From positions 3,444,852 through 3,508,851 of the forward strand of contig JAJEKV010000015.1 in assembly GCA_021234155.1 (NCBI GenBank): a stretch of DNA of 64,000 bases. The letters are read 5' to 3'. Positions within the stretch are counted from its first letter, which is position 1. Each line of letters opens with the position of its first letter. Positions 23,591 through 34,354 of the stretch are shown here, in pieces. A program made the translations under genes and the position numbers. This DNA is from Isoetes taiwanensis (lineage: Eukaryota > Streptophyta > Lycopodiopsida > Isoetales > Isoetaceae). The notes under the pieces were generated by a model. It was given only the letters and a program-made list of their open reading frames with translations, was not told where the DNA came from and did not search any database.

Positions 23591-24510
23591 CTATGAATGG
23601 CATGGATCGCAACAACATAGTAGGTAATCTATTTGATGGAACAGGTTCACCAGCTGCTGCCAACTGTTCTACCAAGGAATTAAACTTATCAATATGGCCT
23701 TGTAAAGACTCAGAGATTTTATACTTAAGTGCATCTAGTTGATGACCTATATGGATGCGCTCATTCATATTCTTTTTGTGATATAATTTTTCAAGATATA
23801 CCCACATATCATGACTACTAGAATATGAGACAACATCCATAATTAATGAATCGTTTAAAGACGATAAAATATATCGTTTTGCAGCAGTGTTCTTTTTGAC
23901 CTGAGTATCTGCGATCCACTTATCATATACTGCTCCGGTTGCAATTTTGGCACCGGCGGCATCCACCGGTGGCTCTGGACAAAGGTAAGAACCTTACACA
24001 ATACTAAGCAAATCATCGCCGTCAAGAAGTAAAGTTATCTTAATTTTCCAAATAGAAAAGCCAGTGCCATAAAAAATTGAGACAATCCTTTGGCCAGTAG
24101 GATATCCACTGATCACAATATTAGACAATGTTGTTGCCATGCCTGTTTTTTTCTATGAAGAATGGCAGAAGATGATTAGATCAAAGTTATATATAATTTC
24201 ATCTTTAAAGCGTGAAGAATAATCATGTATAGAGGGTCAACTCTCCATTGCTTAAAAGAACGTTCACGCAAAACGCAATATGTGAAATCATAGAGGCATC
24301 ACTGGCTTTCATGAGCAATATATTAGCTAGATTTATTAGCCATTGATGTCATAAATAAAGATAAATTAGTATATGGGAATGTTACTTCAATGCTTTTTCA
24401 TGAGCAATATATTAGTTGTATTAGCCATCGCTTTCATGAATAAATAGAATAGAAATATATTAGCTTTATTAGCCATTGCTTTTACGAATAGCTTTATTAG
24501 CCATTGCTTT
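23591..24510 (-). mobile_element. inverted copy of the copia leader and gag
   Basis: On the minus strand, gag runs from about 24140 to 23591. It includes the same KWIADTQV..KNTAAKRYILSS segment as the plus copy, but lacks that copy's nonsense codon, and continues further (LDALKYKISESLQGHIDKFN, EQLAAAGEPVPSN). The leader repeats lie at 24180-24510. The first part of gag is disrupted: the ATG region at about 24130 reads on but is out of frame near 23980. With the plus copy it forms a nearly spacer-free inverted duplication of about 0.9 kb per arm. The leader continues, after a 27-kb interruption, at 51886-52172. Confidence 0.8.
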
Positions 24511-24799
24511 TCGTGTTATATTATGGTTAAGCCTTGTATTATGGCTTCTCAGCCATTGGATAGCAGCACATCTGGCAGCATATTCCCTCTCCATAAATCC
24601 ACAACGTCCAAGCCGAGTCTTTTCCAGGTCAAACTGGCCCTTGTTGACCCAATTTTGAAGGGGATATTATTAAGGCACACACCATTGCATAAAACAGTAT
24701 TACAGCTTTAATATAGTATAGTACGGAAGCAACATAACAGATTGCTGCATGGCAACACTCCATGGGCCAACAACATGAAGAACACCACAAAATGACATG

Positions 24800-24875
24800 A
24801 GCTTGGGGAATCGAACCCCAGACGAATCCACAGCTCATGGCTTACCTGTACGACGCACTAGCTGCCTGATTTCCT
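24800..24875 (-). repeat. tRNA-like segment with a Pol III B box at the end of the HUH ORF
   Basis: On the minus strand, CTGGGGTTCGATTCCCCAAG (24801-24820) forms a perfect T-arm-like hairpin containing the B box GGTTCGATTCC (24807-24817). An A-box-like TAGTGCGTCGTA lies about 40 bp upstream (24850-24862), inside the end of the ORF. A complete cloverleaf could not be drawn. It may be a tRNA-derived SINE head or part of the terminal structure of the HUH element. Confidence 0.35.
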
Positions 24876-25254
24876 GTGTCAACAAGCACCTAGCCAGGTG
24901 AGACCTCAAAGCATGCAATTCAAACAGAGCACCAAGCTGCTCCCAGGAAACACTAGAGATCGCCAAATCGATGGCCACATAAAAGCCAGTCAGCTGCCTC
25001 CTCAGGATCCTAAGGGAAGCAGCTATTCGACGGGCCTCTGTTCCAATCTGGATGATGCTCATTATAAATTCCTCTGCACTAAACAGCTGCTCCCCCTCAG
25101 GAGGATAAACCTGAGAGCCAGGATGCGAATCGTCAATCCTAGAGCTTATCGAAAATGGATCCAAGCTCACGACGGGATGACATGTCTTCCCAGGAGGATT
25201 CCCATCGGTCTCCATCTCTATCCTGCAACAAGTTGTTACCACCACAAACACATC
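24835..25254 (-). CDS. probable second exon of the HUH element protein
   Basis: After the first exon stops near 25382, a minus-strand acceptor (TTTCTTTCAG at about 25255-25264) opens a frame that stays open to a TGA at 24835. It contains DDSHPGSQVYPPEGEQLFSA, IQIGTEARRIAASLRILRRQ and a helical, Arg-rich end (LARCLLTQEIRQLVRRTGKP). A donor such as GTAACT near 25425 would join the two exons and remove the first-exon stop. If no intron exists, this is simply a downstream ORF. No domain was recognised. Confidence 0.35.
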   Translation of the reverse strand, partial: DVFVVVTTCCRIEMETDGNPPGKTCHPVVSLDPFSISSRIDDSHPGSQVYPPEGEQLFSAEEFIMSIIQIGTEARRIAASLRILRRQLTGFYVAIDLAISSVSWEQLGALFELHALRSHLARCLLTQEIRQLVRRTGKP

Positions 25255-25381
25255 CTGAAAGAAAGCAAAACATGGACAAAACTGAAGTTGTACATGCAAC
25301 AACACAAACAACAGGTCAGCCAACTGCCATCTTGTGATCCCCGGTGTGGATGGGGATATAATCGGCACCATGGTCAGGGAT

Positions 25382-26347
25382 TTAAATATCAGGGCTAAAC
25401 GATGGATCATGGATATCCTGGAAGTTACAGTCCATCTCATCAGATGGCACAGAATCATCCCAATATTGGCGGCGACCTGGCCCATTCCGTTCAACGGGCA
25501 CATAACCTGCAGGCAAACCAAACAGAATTGTTCTAACATCAGATGGCATACAATGAGCAGGATTCAACAGAACCCTCCAAGCAGCATGGACTCTGTGCTT
25601 GTTCACATGGGCAATATTAGATGGGATTATCCAACTACTGCTCAAAGTATATTTTCCGCTTCTCAACATCCTGCAAATTGTAAACGTTAAACTAGGGGTC
25701 AATCTACGTCCACTATGGTAGAACACAAAGTGAGCAGCCTTGTTCAGAAGGTTTCTGCTATCCAACACACAGAGACCCTTCGTCTCCCCAACACCCCATC
25801 TTACGTATAAATCTTTTCCTTTCTCAATCATCGTTTCAGATATATTGTGCAGGTGGCAGGAGTAATGCACCTTCCTAATGTCTTTCATGCAGTACCTCAG
25901 CATGCCCTCGAAACAGTACAACCTATTATTCTTGAGGGCCTTGCACACTAAGATAACATCTGCTGGCTTAGAGAGCCAATTAAACTCCCTTTTGATAGCA
26001 TCATTCAGAGCCTTAGGACTCTTGTAAAGGGCTCTAAGCACAGCCTGCACATGGAGATGATCAACAGAAGACCCCCTCTCCCGGGCAACTGCACCAGCAA
26101 GGCACCTCCTATTGCAGAACGAAGACATGGCATCGAAGAAACTGGGAGAAACGTCCTGGCCAGACAAGGCTAACATCACAGAGGCATCTATTGCATCCCA
26201 TCTCTGTGCAAGTTCAGGCATGGCATGAGAGGGCATGGTCGAGTTCTCAGTCTGTACGGACTCTGATTCAATTGGCATAGAACAGGGCAAACGCCCATGG
26301 GCAGCACCAGCTTTACCCTTTTTGGCAGCCTGCCTCATAGCAGACAT
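25382..26347 (-). CDS. HUH endonuclease / Rep-like transposase (Replitron-like), main exon
   Basis: The frame from MSAMRQAAKKGKAG (ATG at 26347) gives 321 residues. ATGs further upstream lie in a 60-bp tandem duplication, and their product would be hydrophobic and repetitive, so I prefer 26347. Residues 97-101 are HLHVQ, an HUH (His-hydrophobic-His) motif preceded by ARERG. Residues 152-156 are YCMKD, fitting the YxxK catalytic-tyrosine motif III of single-tyrosine rolling-circle Reps. The enzyme would nick and rejoin single-stranded DNA at the element ends. No superfamily 3 or Helitron-type helicase is visible. The 55-residue spacing between motifs is compatible with an HUH fold. Eukaryotic Replitrons are the best family guess; a captured viral Rep is less likely because the helicase is missing. 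Confidence 0.55.
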   Translation of the reverse strand: MSAMRQAAKKGKAGAAHGRLPCSMPIESESVQTENSTMPSHAMPELAQRWDAIDASVMLALSGQDVSPSFFDAMSSFCNRRCLAGAVARERGSSVDHLHVQAVLRALYKSPKALNDAIKREFNWLSKPADVILVCKALKNNRLYCFEGMLRYCMKDIRKVHYSCHLHNISETMIEKGKDLYVRWGVGETKGLCVLDSRNLLNKAAHFVFYHSGRRLTPSLTFTICRMLRSGKYTLSSSWIIPSNIAHVNKHRVHAAWRVLLNPAHCMPSDVRTILFGLPAGYVPVERNGPGRRQYWDDSVPSDEMDCNFQDIHDPSFSPDI

Positions 26348-27295
26348 GATCAACAAAGAAAAACAGATAACAAAGAGGGCCCAGGACACTAACCTCTGCT
26401 CTGTGCAAACAAAGGAAAACAGATAACAAAGAGGGCCCGGGACGCTAACCTCTGGTCTGTGCAGGTCGCTCCAGCCTTGCCGCTCACCCCAGCCTGATAT
26501 ACCAGACAACATTAGTCAGAAACCATCATGTGCAAAACACCCGAGCTTTTCTTCGCGACACCTGAAGCAAGCAAATCACCACCTGATGCAGCCGAATTAG
26601 CATCCGCTTGAGCCATCGACACTTGCTGTTGCCCCCAAAGGGCAACATACTAATTGTGGTCTATGCATTCAAGTTAGATTAAGTTATTATGGAAGACTAG
26701 GTCAAAGTTTGGAAGAGCTTGATAGTCAACATTGATATGGAGGTCAAGGGAGGCTCACCTTCTAGGTCAACAAGTGCTCAAGCTAAAAGTTCACAAGAGG
26801 TATTTTATTTGGGATCAAATGCTTAGTTAAGAATATACTCTAGAAGAATCTGGGTTGTGAAGTTTGGAAGACATCTTTTGAAGATTGGAAGTTAAGAGTT
26901 TGGAAGACCCCATGATGTATAGTTTCTAATTTTAGCCTTTGCTTCACCCCACTACCTCCATTTTTGCACCTTTGGCTCAACATTGCTCTCATACCTATTG
27001 TTCATTCCTTTGCCATGCTCACTTTGCCATATTGCCATTTTGCCCAATTTCCTTGCCATTTCCTTCAAATGTCACTACCTTGTCTATTCAAAAAACCATT
27101 TAAGCCTTTGTTTCAAAGATATCATTCCTTTTTTTTCATTATTACTTTTATCTCCCTAATTGCCCTTTATAATTTCTTTTGCCTCCATTCCTACTCCATC
27201 ATACTCTTAGTGGTATATTCTAAGCCTTGCCAAAAGATGCCCAAAAGATTCTTCATCCTTTGCACGTGTGGAGAATCTTCTCTATACCCCAAGTC

Positions 27296-27484
27296 ATGGC
27301 CACAGACACAGTCCCGTGTGTGGACCCACACTTGGTTGGTGAGCTACCTCAGACCACACCAACCCATCCTGGGAAGGCCCAAACACACCAACCACCGGTT
27401 GACCCCACGCAGGCAGAGCCCTCTGGGGAAGATCATGAAGCGGGGCCACCAAGGAAGAGGCCTCGGGCAGAGGGTCTTCCATGA
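27296..27484 (+). pseudogene. LINE-1 ORF1 N-terminal remnant
   Basis: It starts MATDTVPCVDPHLVGELPQ and runs 62 codons through a Pro-rich segment to a basic PPRKRPRAEGLP end, then stops. Neighbouring frames to about 28500 are Arg/Pro-rich, GC-driven and broken. It would have encoded the RNA-binding protein of the LINE. No RRM or zinc knuckle is readable, so the boundary is uncertain. Confidence 0.4.
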
Positions 27485-28859
27485 AGAGGGAGGCCCGAGC
27501 CAAGCCCTGGGTCGACCCGACAAAGCGGCCCACCACGGCAATCCGCCCGGTCGAACCTTGGAGCCGCATCCGGCGAGGGTTGAGGCCAACAAAGGTGCAC
27601 GCCTTGCGTGCCTCCCGGCGAGGTGGAGAACATAACATCTCGGATGTTGCGTGGCGCTTGGTGCGAGAAAAACGCGAATCACGTAATTGAGGATCGCGAC
27701 GATGCGATGCATGATAGCATCCACTTGCTACAATTTGATGACGACAATAGGGAGCTTGCAGATATGAGGGGGGCGCGTAGACACCGTGTTGGCAGCTTAT
27801 GGAAGCCGGACGCAGGATGAACCGGTAGAGCAGGAGACACTGTGAACCCCGTCCTCGGATCTAGGGCCGAGGTTGAGGAGGCTAAGGCCACGGCGACGGC
27901 GAGCCTGTGCCGCCCTCCCCTGTCAGGGTTGCGGAGGCCGCCACTGTGAGATAAGGATTCCAGGCGCTTTGGAAGCTAGCCGCAGCGTAACCGGAAGCTG
28001 GAGTAAGGATTTAGCACGAGATCGAGCTAGAGCTTCGGGGCCGCTGCCTGCAAATAAGGCCAGGGGCCTCCATGCCGGTGCACATGAGCAACTCCGCCAT
28101 TGCATCGGGAGATGGCAAGACATGACAACGTCCCGCAAAGAGCCGAGCCCGGACTGGGAGAACGAAAACCACAAAGAAAGAACACACCAACCCCGCGAAC
28201 CCACCAACCTACGGGCGTCAACCTAGAACACATCTTTGCGGACACATCCCGGATCACGCCGGGCCCGCCACCACCCCGCCCGCCCCGCGGCCTATGCCTC
28301 ACCCACCTCAACCAACACCTGGTGCGGCCCCGCCAAACTTCGAGAAAACAGACGCAGGGAGCCGCAATGTGGTAGTGCGAGGCCCGACGGAGGAGAGTCG
28401 GAGAACATCTCACTTCCCGACTCGGATTACTGCATCTTGGACCCGGATGATGTTCCCGGCACACTCCGCCCATTGGAAAGGCGAAGCCGTCATGGAATTC
28501 AGCACCACGATCGCCCCGGTGGTCATCTTCCACCTTGAGAGCGTGCGGTAGCGGGTGGCCATCCCCGTCCGGGCGGAAGTTGAAGGGGCGGCTCAGACGT
28601 TGACCGACTTGACCCCAAAGATGCAGAAGAGACCGGCGTGGTAGCCGGCCAAAGTCGGGGGCCGCGCAGACATGGAGGGGCAGCGGGGCTGGTCCGAGGA
28701 AGGATCTTGAGTGGGCAGCCAAAGCGGGACTCGCCCCCTCGAGTCCCTCTCGAGGGGGCCCCACAGCATCCACATCTTCCGCTCCCCGGACCACCACTAC
28801 CACCGGACTGAAGTGGCGATGCATGCCACTAAATAGGGATCGTGCCTCCGGCGTGGTAT

Positions 28860-29300
28860 CCCCGGAATTGCCGTGGCTTTCCATGGCGAAGGGGATAGTC
28901 TCAATTGCATGCGCCATGGACATGGACCTTATCTTCCTCATGGAAACATGGGAACATCTTTGGTCACGAGGCTACGATTTGCCCGATACCGGGCTACTCG
29001 GTCTTCAATGAGTGCACCGGGAAACGAGGACACGAGGAATTATGTGTTATTACCGATGGTGACCTTTGGCCCAATCGGTCTCCCCGTGTAAGGCGGATAG
29101 GCTACAACAGATACACAGGGTACGAGTGCGAGCGATGGGCAGCCCTCTCTTTGGCGGCTTGCTACTTCCCACATGCTTGAGAGCAACTTTTACCACACGC
29201 ACTTGATGTGGATTGTGCAGGAGCCCTATGTCGATCTATATGATGACATACGCGAAGCATGCATAATTGGGCAAGGTCATGTTGCTTGGAGATTTCAATG
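28860..29300 (+). pseudogene. LINE-1 endonuclease remnant (APE type)
   Basis: Shifted frames hold recognisable pieces of an apurinic-type endonuclease: MDMDLIFLMETWEH (the E of the LxETW motif), then SVFNECTG with the GHEELCVITDGDL segment, and further on a decayed GDFNALSG-like stretch near 29290. This enzyme nicks target DNA to prime reverse transcription. Several frameshifts make it non-functional. Confidence 0.5.
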
Positions 29301-30429
29301 CTTTATCAGGCGAAGATCCCAAAATTCGCACCTCTAGTCGAGGATGTGTTGCAAATGGACCCCGCAGAGATGGTTTGGCCAAAGGGCGTCGATGACAGCT
29401 AGGTGACACGGTATGGCCGGCAAATCCGCCAATTTCGGGCAATATCTTTGACTGGTCATTTGCAATGGTCAGCATTGGTGTCATCCTCCGGCCGCTTCAC
29501 TTGTGGCAGACGGAGAACCAGGGGGGGCGGCACCAAAGGTGGTGGATTACGTGCTAGTAGACGAGCAATGCCTACACTTGATCACTCGCCGATTGTCGGG
29601 ACAGGGTGGCCGGACGAGGAAGTGGACTCCACCATCACCCCCGTCTTGCAGATAGATTGGCGAGCCAACCGAAAGCACCCATTGCCCCAACACCCCCATG
29701 TACCACGGTTGCGTCACGGACTATGATGGCGGTCTATGCGAGGATGCTTGAGCATGAGCTGCGGAGTGCTGCAACTCCCCACACTTCAACAACCAGACGG
29801 CCCGGTGAACCAGCTCTTCGAGGGTAGGGGATGATGCTTTGGGAGAGACCGCTCTCGACGATCCACGGGGCTGCAACCACCTTCCCCGCAATCACCGGTT
29901 CGATGGCCGAATGTCGGGGAGCTGAAACGATGGCTCCGCCAAGTCTTGGACCCACCATTCGCCCGCAGCCCGTCCGGATCAATACCGCTCCTTCCTCAAG
30001 ACCAAGAAAGCCCGGTACCTTGCGAACTCCAGCCGAATGATGTTTGGTCTTCTAGACCACCACCCTAGGGCCTTCTAGAGAAAGGTCTTGAGTAAGCCCT
30101 GCCTGACCCACGGAAATATTACCCCGAGAACAATGGGTGAGATACTTGCAAAGCATTTGTATGACCCAATGGGAAGCCGGGCACCGGTACCTCCATGAGA
30201 CATGCCTAGCGGTCATTCTTGAAGGGGATGTCATAATGGGCCTGCAGCATACCCTCGCTAACGGAAGGCGCGATTTGGATGGTATCTGCGAGTGAGCTTC
30301 TCAAGTGGGCGGGCCCCCAATGGTGCGGTTCTCCACGGCACTCTTCAGCGGGGCATTGCAAGAAGGCTTCCCCATGCCTTTGGACTACCCGTAGAGTTGT
30401 GCCCATATACAAAGCGGGGGACCCCACGG

Positions 30430-31170
30430 CCCAGCCAACTATCGTACCATTATGGTGGGTTCTGTCTTTGCCAAGTTGCTTCGCCGGATTCTTGACGGCG
30501 ATTGACACTTTAGGCGGAGGATGGAAAAGTTGGGCTTCGCCGCGGGACGGGCTTCCGCCCCGGCATTCTACTATTGACCATATCTTCACTCTGCGAACAC
30601 TCATAGAGGATAGCGAATCGGCCTTGATCATGCTCTTGTTGCTTTGTGGATTTAGCAAAGGCTTTTTTCCACAATGCCTCGGGATAAGTTGTGGGACAGA
30701 TTGAGACGACTAGGGACCCCGACTTGCGAATGCTATATACTGGACTATCTGAGGCTTGCTCGATTAGGTCTCTTACACTGTCCGGGGAGCCGTTGTTTGT
30801 AGCATTGGGGTGCGCCGGAGGGTGCCCTCTATCCCCGACGCTCTTCGGCTTGTACATTGACCAGCTAGAAGAATGGCTAGCCGAGCACCTGGGGGGGGGG
30901 CTAGCTTATGTTGACCTGCTTTCGCATATACCCCCAGGGACATGCAACGCCACCTGGATGCTTTGGACACTTTCCGCCAATTCAGCGACATGAGAGTTAA
31001 CTTGGCCAAGACAAAGGGTGCTACTGGTCCCATCATCCCGGCACCCATGTCTTCCCTCATTCACTTACCGGCGGTAGTGGAGGTGGCTCACCTTATAAGT
31101 ATTTGGGCATTGAGTTTTCTACTACCACACACTTGGAATGCATCCATCGTTACGGGTCACTTTGCAGTCG
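30430..31170 (+). pseudogene. LINE-1 reverse transcriptase remnant
   Basis: Pieces appear in order: NYRTIMVGSVFAKLLRRIL (about 30435-30495), a stop-interrupted DF.KAF.TMPRDKLWDRLRRLG (about 30640-30715), GCPLSPTLFGLYIDQLEEWL (about 30815-30880), then AYVDLL where a YADD is expected, and MRVNLAKTKG. The loss of the catalytic motif and the many frameshifts mean the enzyme is dead. Confidence 0.7.
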
Positions 31171-32275
31171 GAAAGCCCTCAGTATGCAATGCAAAACAAC
31201 AATCACAAGGCGTAGAGCCGTATGCATGGGGTCACCAGCACACTTGTTCGTGGCCTTGGTTGAACCGGGGTCCTCCTCTATGGGGCGTAGGTGTGGGGGC
31301 CGATGATATCCCTCACCACTTGGAACGATCTAGAGCAGTGCACGAAAGCTTTTCTTGGCCCGGGCCGGGAGTGAAATCCACGGTCCCCATATTAGATCTT
31401 GCTCCAAGAGATAGGCTTCCTTCCATTACAGAGGTCGCTACTGGAACATCACATTATTTACTTCCGCAAGGTGGTGGCTATGGATGAAGCCCGCTGCCCA
31501 ACCTTGCTTTGGCGGTGGGCGATGGGCCCGCAGCAGTCAAAGCCTGCTGGAAAGACAAGCAAGCCCAGTGGTTCTCGCTATGGAATGTGCAGCACACGAT
31601 GTGGACCAGTGCATACACCGGCGAACGCTACCGCCTTGAAGCAGTTTTGGATGCTTGCTTCATGGCCAAGCTTTGGGATCGCGAGGGCCTGTCACATGTC
31701 AAGGTGGCAAATTATCGACAACGTTAATCCCATGCTCACGGGGGGCCCACACCACTACCTCGCACCCATCTACCCATGAAAAGCGCAGGGTGATTGCTTC
31801 CATTCGCCGCAGTGCACACCACCTCGCATTGAGACGGGGAGATGGATTCGGGAGCAGCGTGAGGGCAGAGTGCGCCGATGATGTCAACAGGCGCCATTGA
31901 GGATGAAAGTCACGCCCTCCGGGCCTCGTCTGGCATGCGAGCATATCCGGCTCCGGTATGCTCGGTTGGTTGTGCCCCATCGGGCCTTGCATGAGCTACG
32001 AGCACGGCCTCGTAGGCTTGTTGGGATCATTACCTCCCGGGAGGTAATGGATCTGTGGACTCGAGTTATGCCCCCTGTCCAACATTAACCTCAGCTGTAC
32101 TTGTGATTATGTATATAACTGTGCAGTATGTCAGCATCCTTATTGCTACTAAGGTTTTTCCCCCAAAAACCCTTCGGGGCGGGGGTTTTTTAATCCTGAT
32201 AGTAATACGCCTGCTGCTCTCTCTTTGTACTTGGGTCCCATAGGCCAGTTGGTCTCCGTGGACGATAATTCTATT
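31171..32275 (+). other. LINE-1 C-terminal and 3' untranslated remnant
   Basis: Decayed coding sequence downstream of RT; frames shift repeatedly and no domain can be named, although Trp/Cys/His-rich pieces suggest a C-terminal nucleic-acid-binding segment. The last 200 bp include a hairpin-like CCCCCAAAAACCCTTCGGGGCGGGGGTTTTTT (32161-32192). The segment ends at ATTCTATT before the LTR resumes. Confidence 0.5.
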
Positions 32276-32872
32276 CTATGGTTGAAAAGATAGAACTAGT
32301 TCTAAATATTCCATGGGAAAATATCCTTAAACCATTGGCCAAGATCTTTATCTTTAAATGATAAAAATACGGCATATTCAGGGCATATTCCTCTAAAAAT
32401 ATAGGACCGTATCGCGAAAAACCTTCGAAAATGCTGCTGATGAACCCTAAAATTAGAAAACCGGCTCGAATCATGCCATCCCATGCTCCATTCAACCTGG
32501 CATCATCCTAATCTTGGATTCCGGAACCTAAGCAACAATCTAAGCTTAAATTTATTACTTGAAATCACTGGAATCGAAATTTGAAACTATATACAGGGGA
32601 AACACAACCACAACATTTTTGAAGGCCCAGACGCACTCAAATCCGACATTGATCAATGCTGAGCATGACCTGAAAGATTCTTGAAGTCCCTGAGCATTCC
32701 TCGACTGGATTTGCAAAGATTTAGTTGATATTACCTTCAAAAATTATCTTATGACGGCTCAAGGGGAGAACTGAGAGATGAGGCGCTCAGATGGGCGCCA
32801 TGGTGATGGCGGCAGTGGTGGCTTGGTGAATCCTTCATAACTTCTGCATCCGGACTCCGTTTTCAGCGATTT

Positions 32873-33950
32873 TTGGTTCGTTGGAAAGCTCTTTCAGTGT
32901 TCCTTCTTTTTGCACATATTTTTCTTTGGTTCTTGCTGTGTTTGGTGGCCGGTTTTGATACCCCTGTTGCGGTTTCCTGCTGTAAACCCCTGAATATGGT
33001 GATGGCGGGGAATTCTGCACCGATCTTGGGCCTGGAGAAGGCTGGGCAGATTCGTGTCGAGATGCCTTTGAGAGGAAAGAAAGGAGGCAAGGACATATCC
33101 AAAAGCTGCATCAGCTTGGCGCTGGATCTTCAAGAGCCAATTCTTAGCCAGGATATATCTAGTAGGCATCCGATGGATTCTCAGGAGCTGGCTTCTGGAA
33201 ATTCGGAGAGGATGGAGAATAGAGAGGTGGTGCCCAGCTCAATGCCACCTTTGGAGTCTGTAACTTTGCCATCTTTGGTTGGTGAGAATGGTGGTTTGCT
33301 GCCAGAAGACCCCTTTGGGGTATGTTTCCCAGAGGTGATGCCTCAACCACCACGAGTCCCGCATGGAAAGGTAATGACACTGTTGCCCGTCTTTCTAGGC
33401 CTAGGTTTTCTGATTGGATTAGGCAACCGTTGCAAAGCGAAAAGTGCGAGAAAAGTTCTAGGGTGGCGGAGGCACCGCTTATCTTGGGCGAGAATAACAA
33501 GAAGGATTTGCAAAGTTTTTTAAATCATTACCTCGATGTAGAAATTAATCACCCGAGCATGTGCGATTATACGAGAATCTGGTTGCATCTTCGGTGTTAG
33601 GCCATTTCACTGGGGCCTTTTTGGATATGCAGAGGCTTGGGTACTGGCTACGGGCTCAGTTTAAGAGGCTAGGGTTGCCTCCATATGTGACCCTAAAGTC
33701 TCTGGGTAATAATTTTTTTCTTATTATGGTTGATTCTCGAGGCCCGCGGTGGAAGCGATTGGTCTCGCATGGAGTGGCACGTATGGGAGGGGCCTATGTT
33801 TTGTTCCAGCATTATGCTCCAAGTTTCTCTTCTGCTAGGCCTGCCGCAGTTAGAGTGCCATGCTGGCTTCAAATCCGGGATCTTGCTCAATGGGGGAGAG
33901 CTTTTGGCAATGTTTCCCTCGCTTAGCTTTTACCGGCATAATCCGCATTC
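32873..33950 (+). pseudogene. LINE-2 ORF1, DUF4283-like nucleic-acid-binding protein, frameshifted
   Basis: A 216-codon frame (32873-33523) covers the first half. A second frame (33322-33600) and a third (33561-33926) carry the rest, which contains the DUF4283-like block: LGNNFFLIMVDS, then GPRWKRLVSHGVARMGGAYV and RVPCWLQIRDL. ORF1 proteins of plant LINEs bind the element RNA. Two or more frameshifts break it. Confidence 0.6.
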
Positions 33951-34354
33951 AAAGACCCAAGCGAGAGAGCAAATAGTGATTGGGCGCCTTCATCTTACGC
34001 ACTTGTTCCCCCGTGTTGAAGGTTGTGGAGCGGTGGGCGGTTCGGTAGACACAACCCGAACCCTCCTCCTCGTGTGGTGCATCCCGGGTATGTAGGAGAC
34101 TTGCCTGAGTTTGAGCGAGTTGCGGCCAGAAAGAAGAAGGGTGGCAACGAGGTTGTTTTCTAGGAGGCTGAGCTCGTGTAAGAGCTCCTCAAGAGGGTCA
34201 TTTAGCTCTTCTGCAGCCCACTGTGCTGGCCCCTCCTCAAGTGGATCGAATGGTGATTGATCAGGTAGTCCAGAACTTTTCTTCCTGGGCTGATCGTGTG
34301 GAGGCATGTGATGAGGCTTTGCAAGGGGATCCCGACCCCTTGGTGCACAAGGAC

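Larger units (their letters stand above)
24511..26663 (-). mobile_element. Replitron-like HUH element (left part of an interrupted block)
   Basis: Copia leader sequence is continuous between about 24510 and 51886 except for this block and the Tat-like retrotransposon that follows it. I infer that the block is an insertion of about 2.35 kb: 24511-26663 plus 51685-51885. It encodes a protein with HUH endonuclease motifs on the minus strand. No terminal inverted repeats are evident between CGTGTTATATTATGG (left) and the ATAGCGGACACA end (right). The lack of TIRs and the HUH protein suit a rolling-circle or single-strand transposon; the exact termini are not established. Confidence 0.5.
27264..32275 (+). 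mobile_element. LINE-1: GC-rich non-LTR retrotransposon, degenerate
   Basis: The insertion point is seen by comparison with the 3' LTR: TTCATCCTTTGC | CTATGGTTG is continuous there. The segment is much richer in GC than its surroundings. It contains an ORF1-like start (27296), endonuclease and RT remnants in shifting frames, and a short 3' tail with no poly(A). No clear target duplication is visible. The phrase GCPLSPTLFGLYID and the AFxTMPRDKLW segment are typical of a LINE lineage common in green algae and spore-bearing plants (recollection, not a search). Confidence 0.8.

Noticed and set aside
23593-23742. C-terminal continuation of plus-strand copia gag
   Set aside because: From about 23590 the sequence is the reverse complement of gag, so the open frame is antisense.
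24511-26512. Helitron
   Set aside because: HUH motifs are present but there is no helicase, no TC start, no CTRR end, and the tyrosine motif is single YxxK rather than the paired YxxxY of Helitron Reps.
27923-28941. 304-codon minus-strand frame in the GC-rich LINE
   Set aside because: High GC depletes stop codons; the plus strand holds the LINE endonuclease text in this region and the antisense product has no domain.
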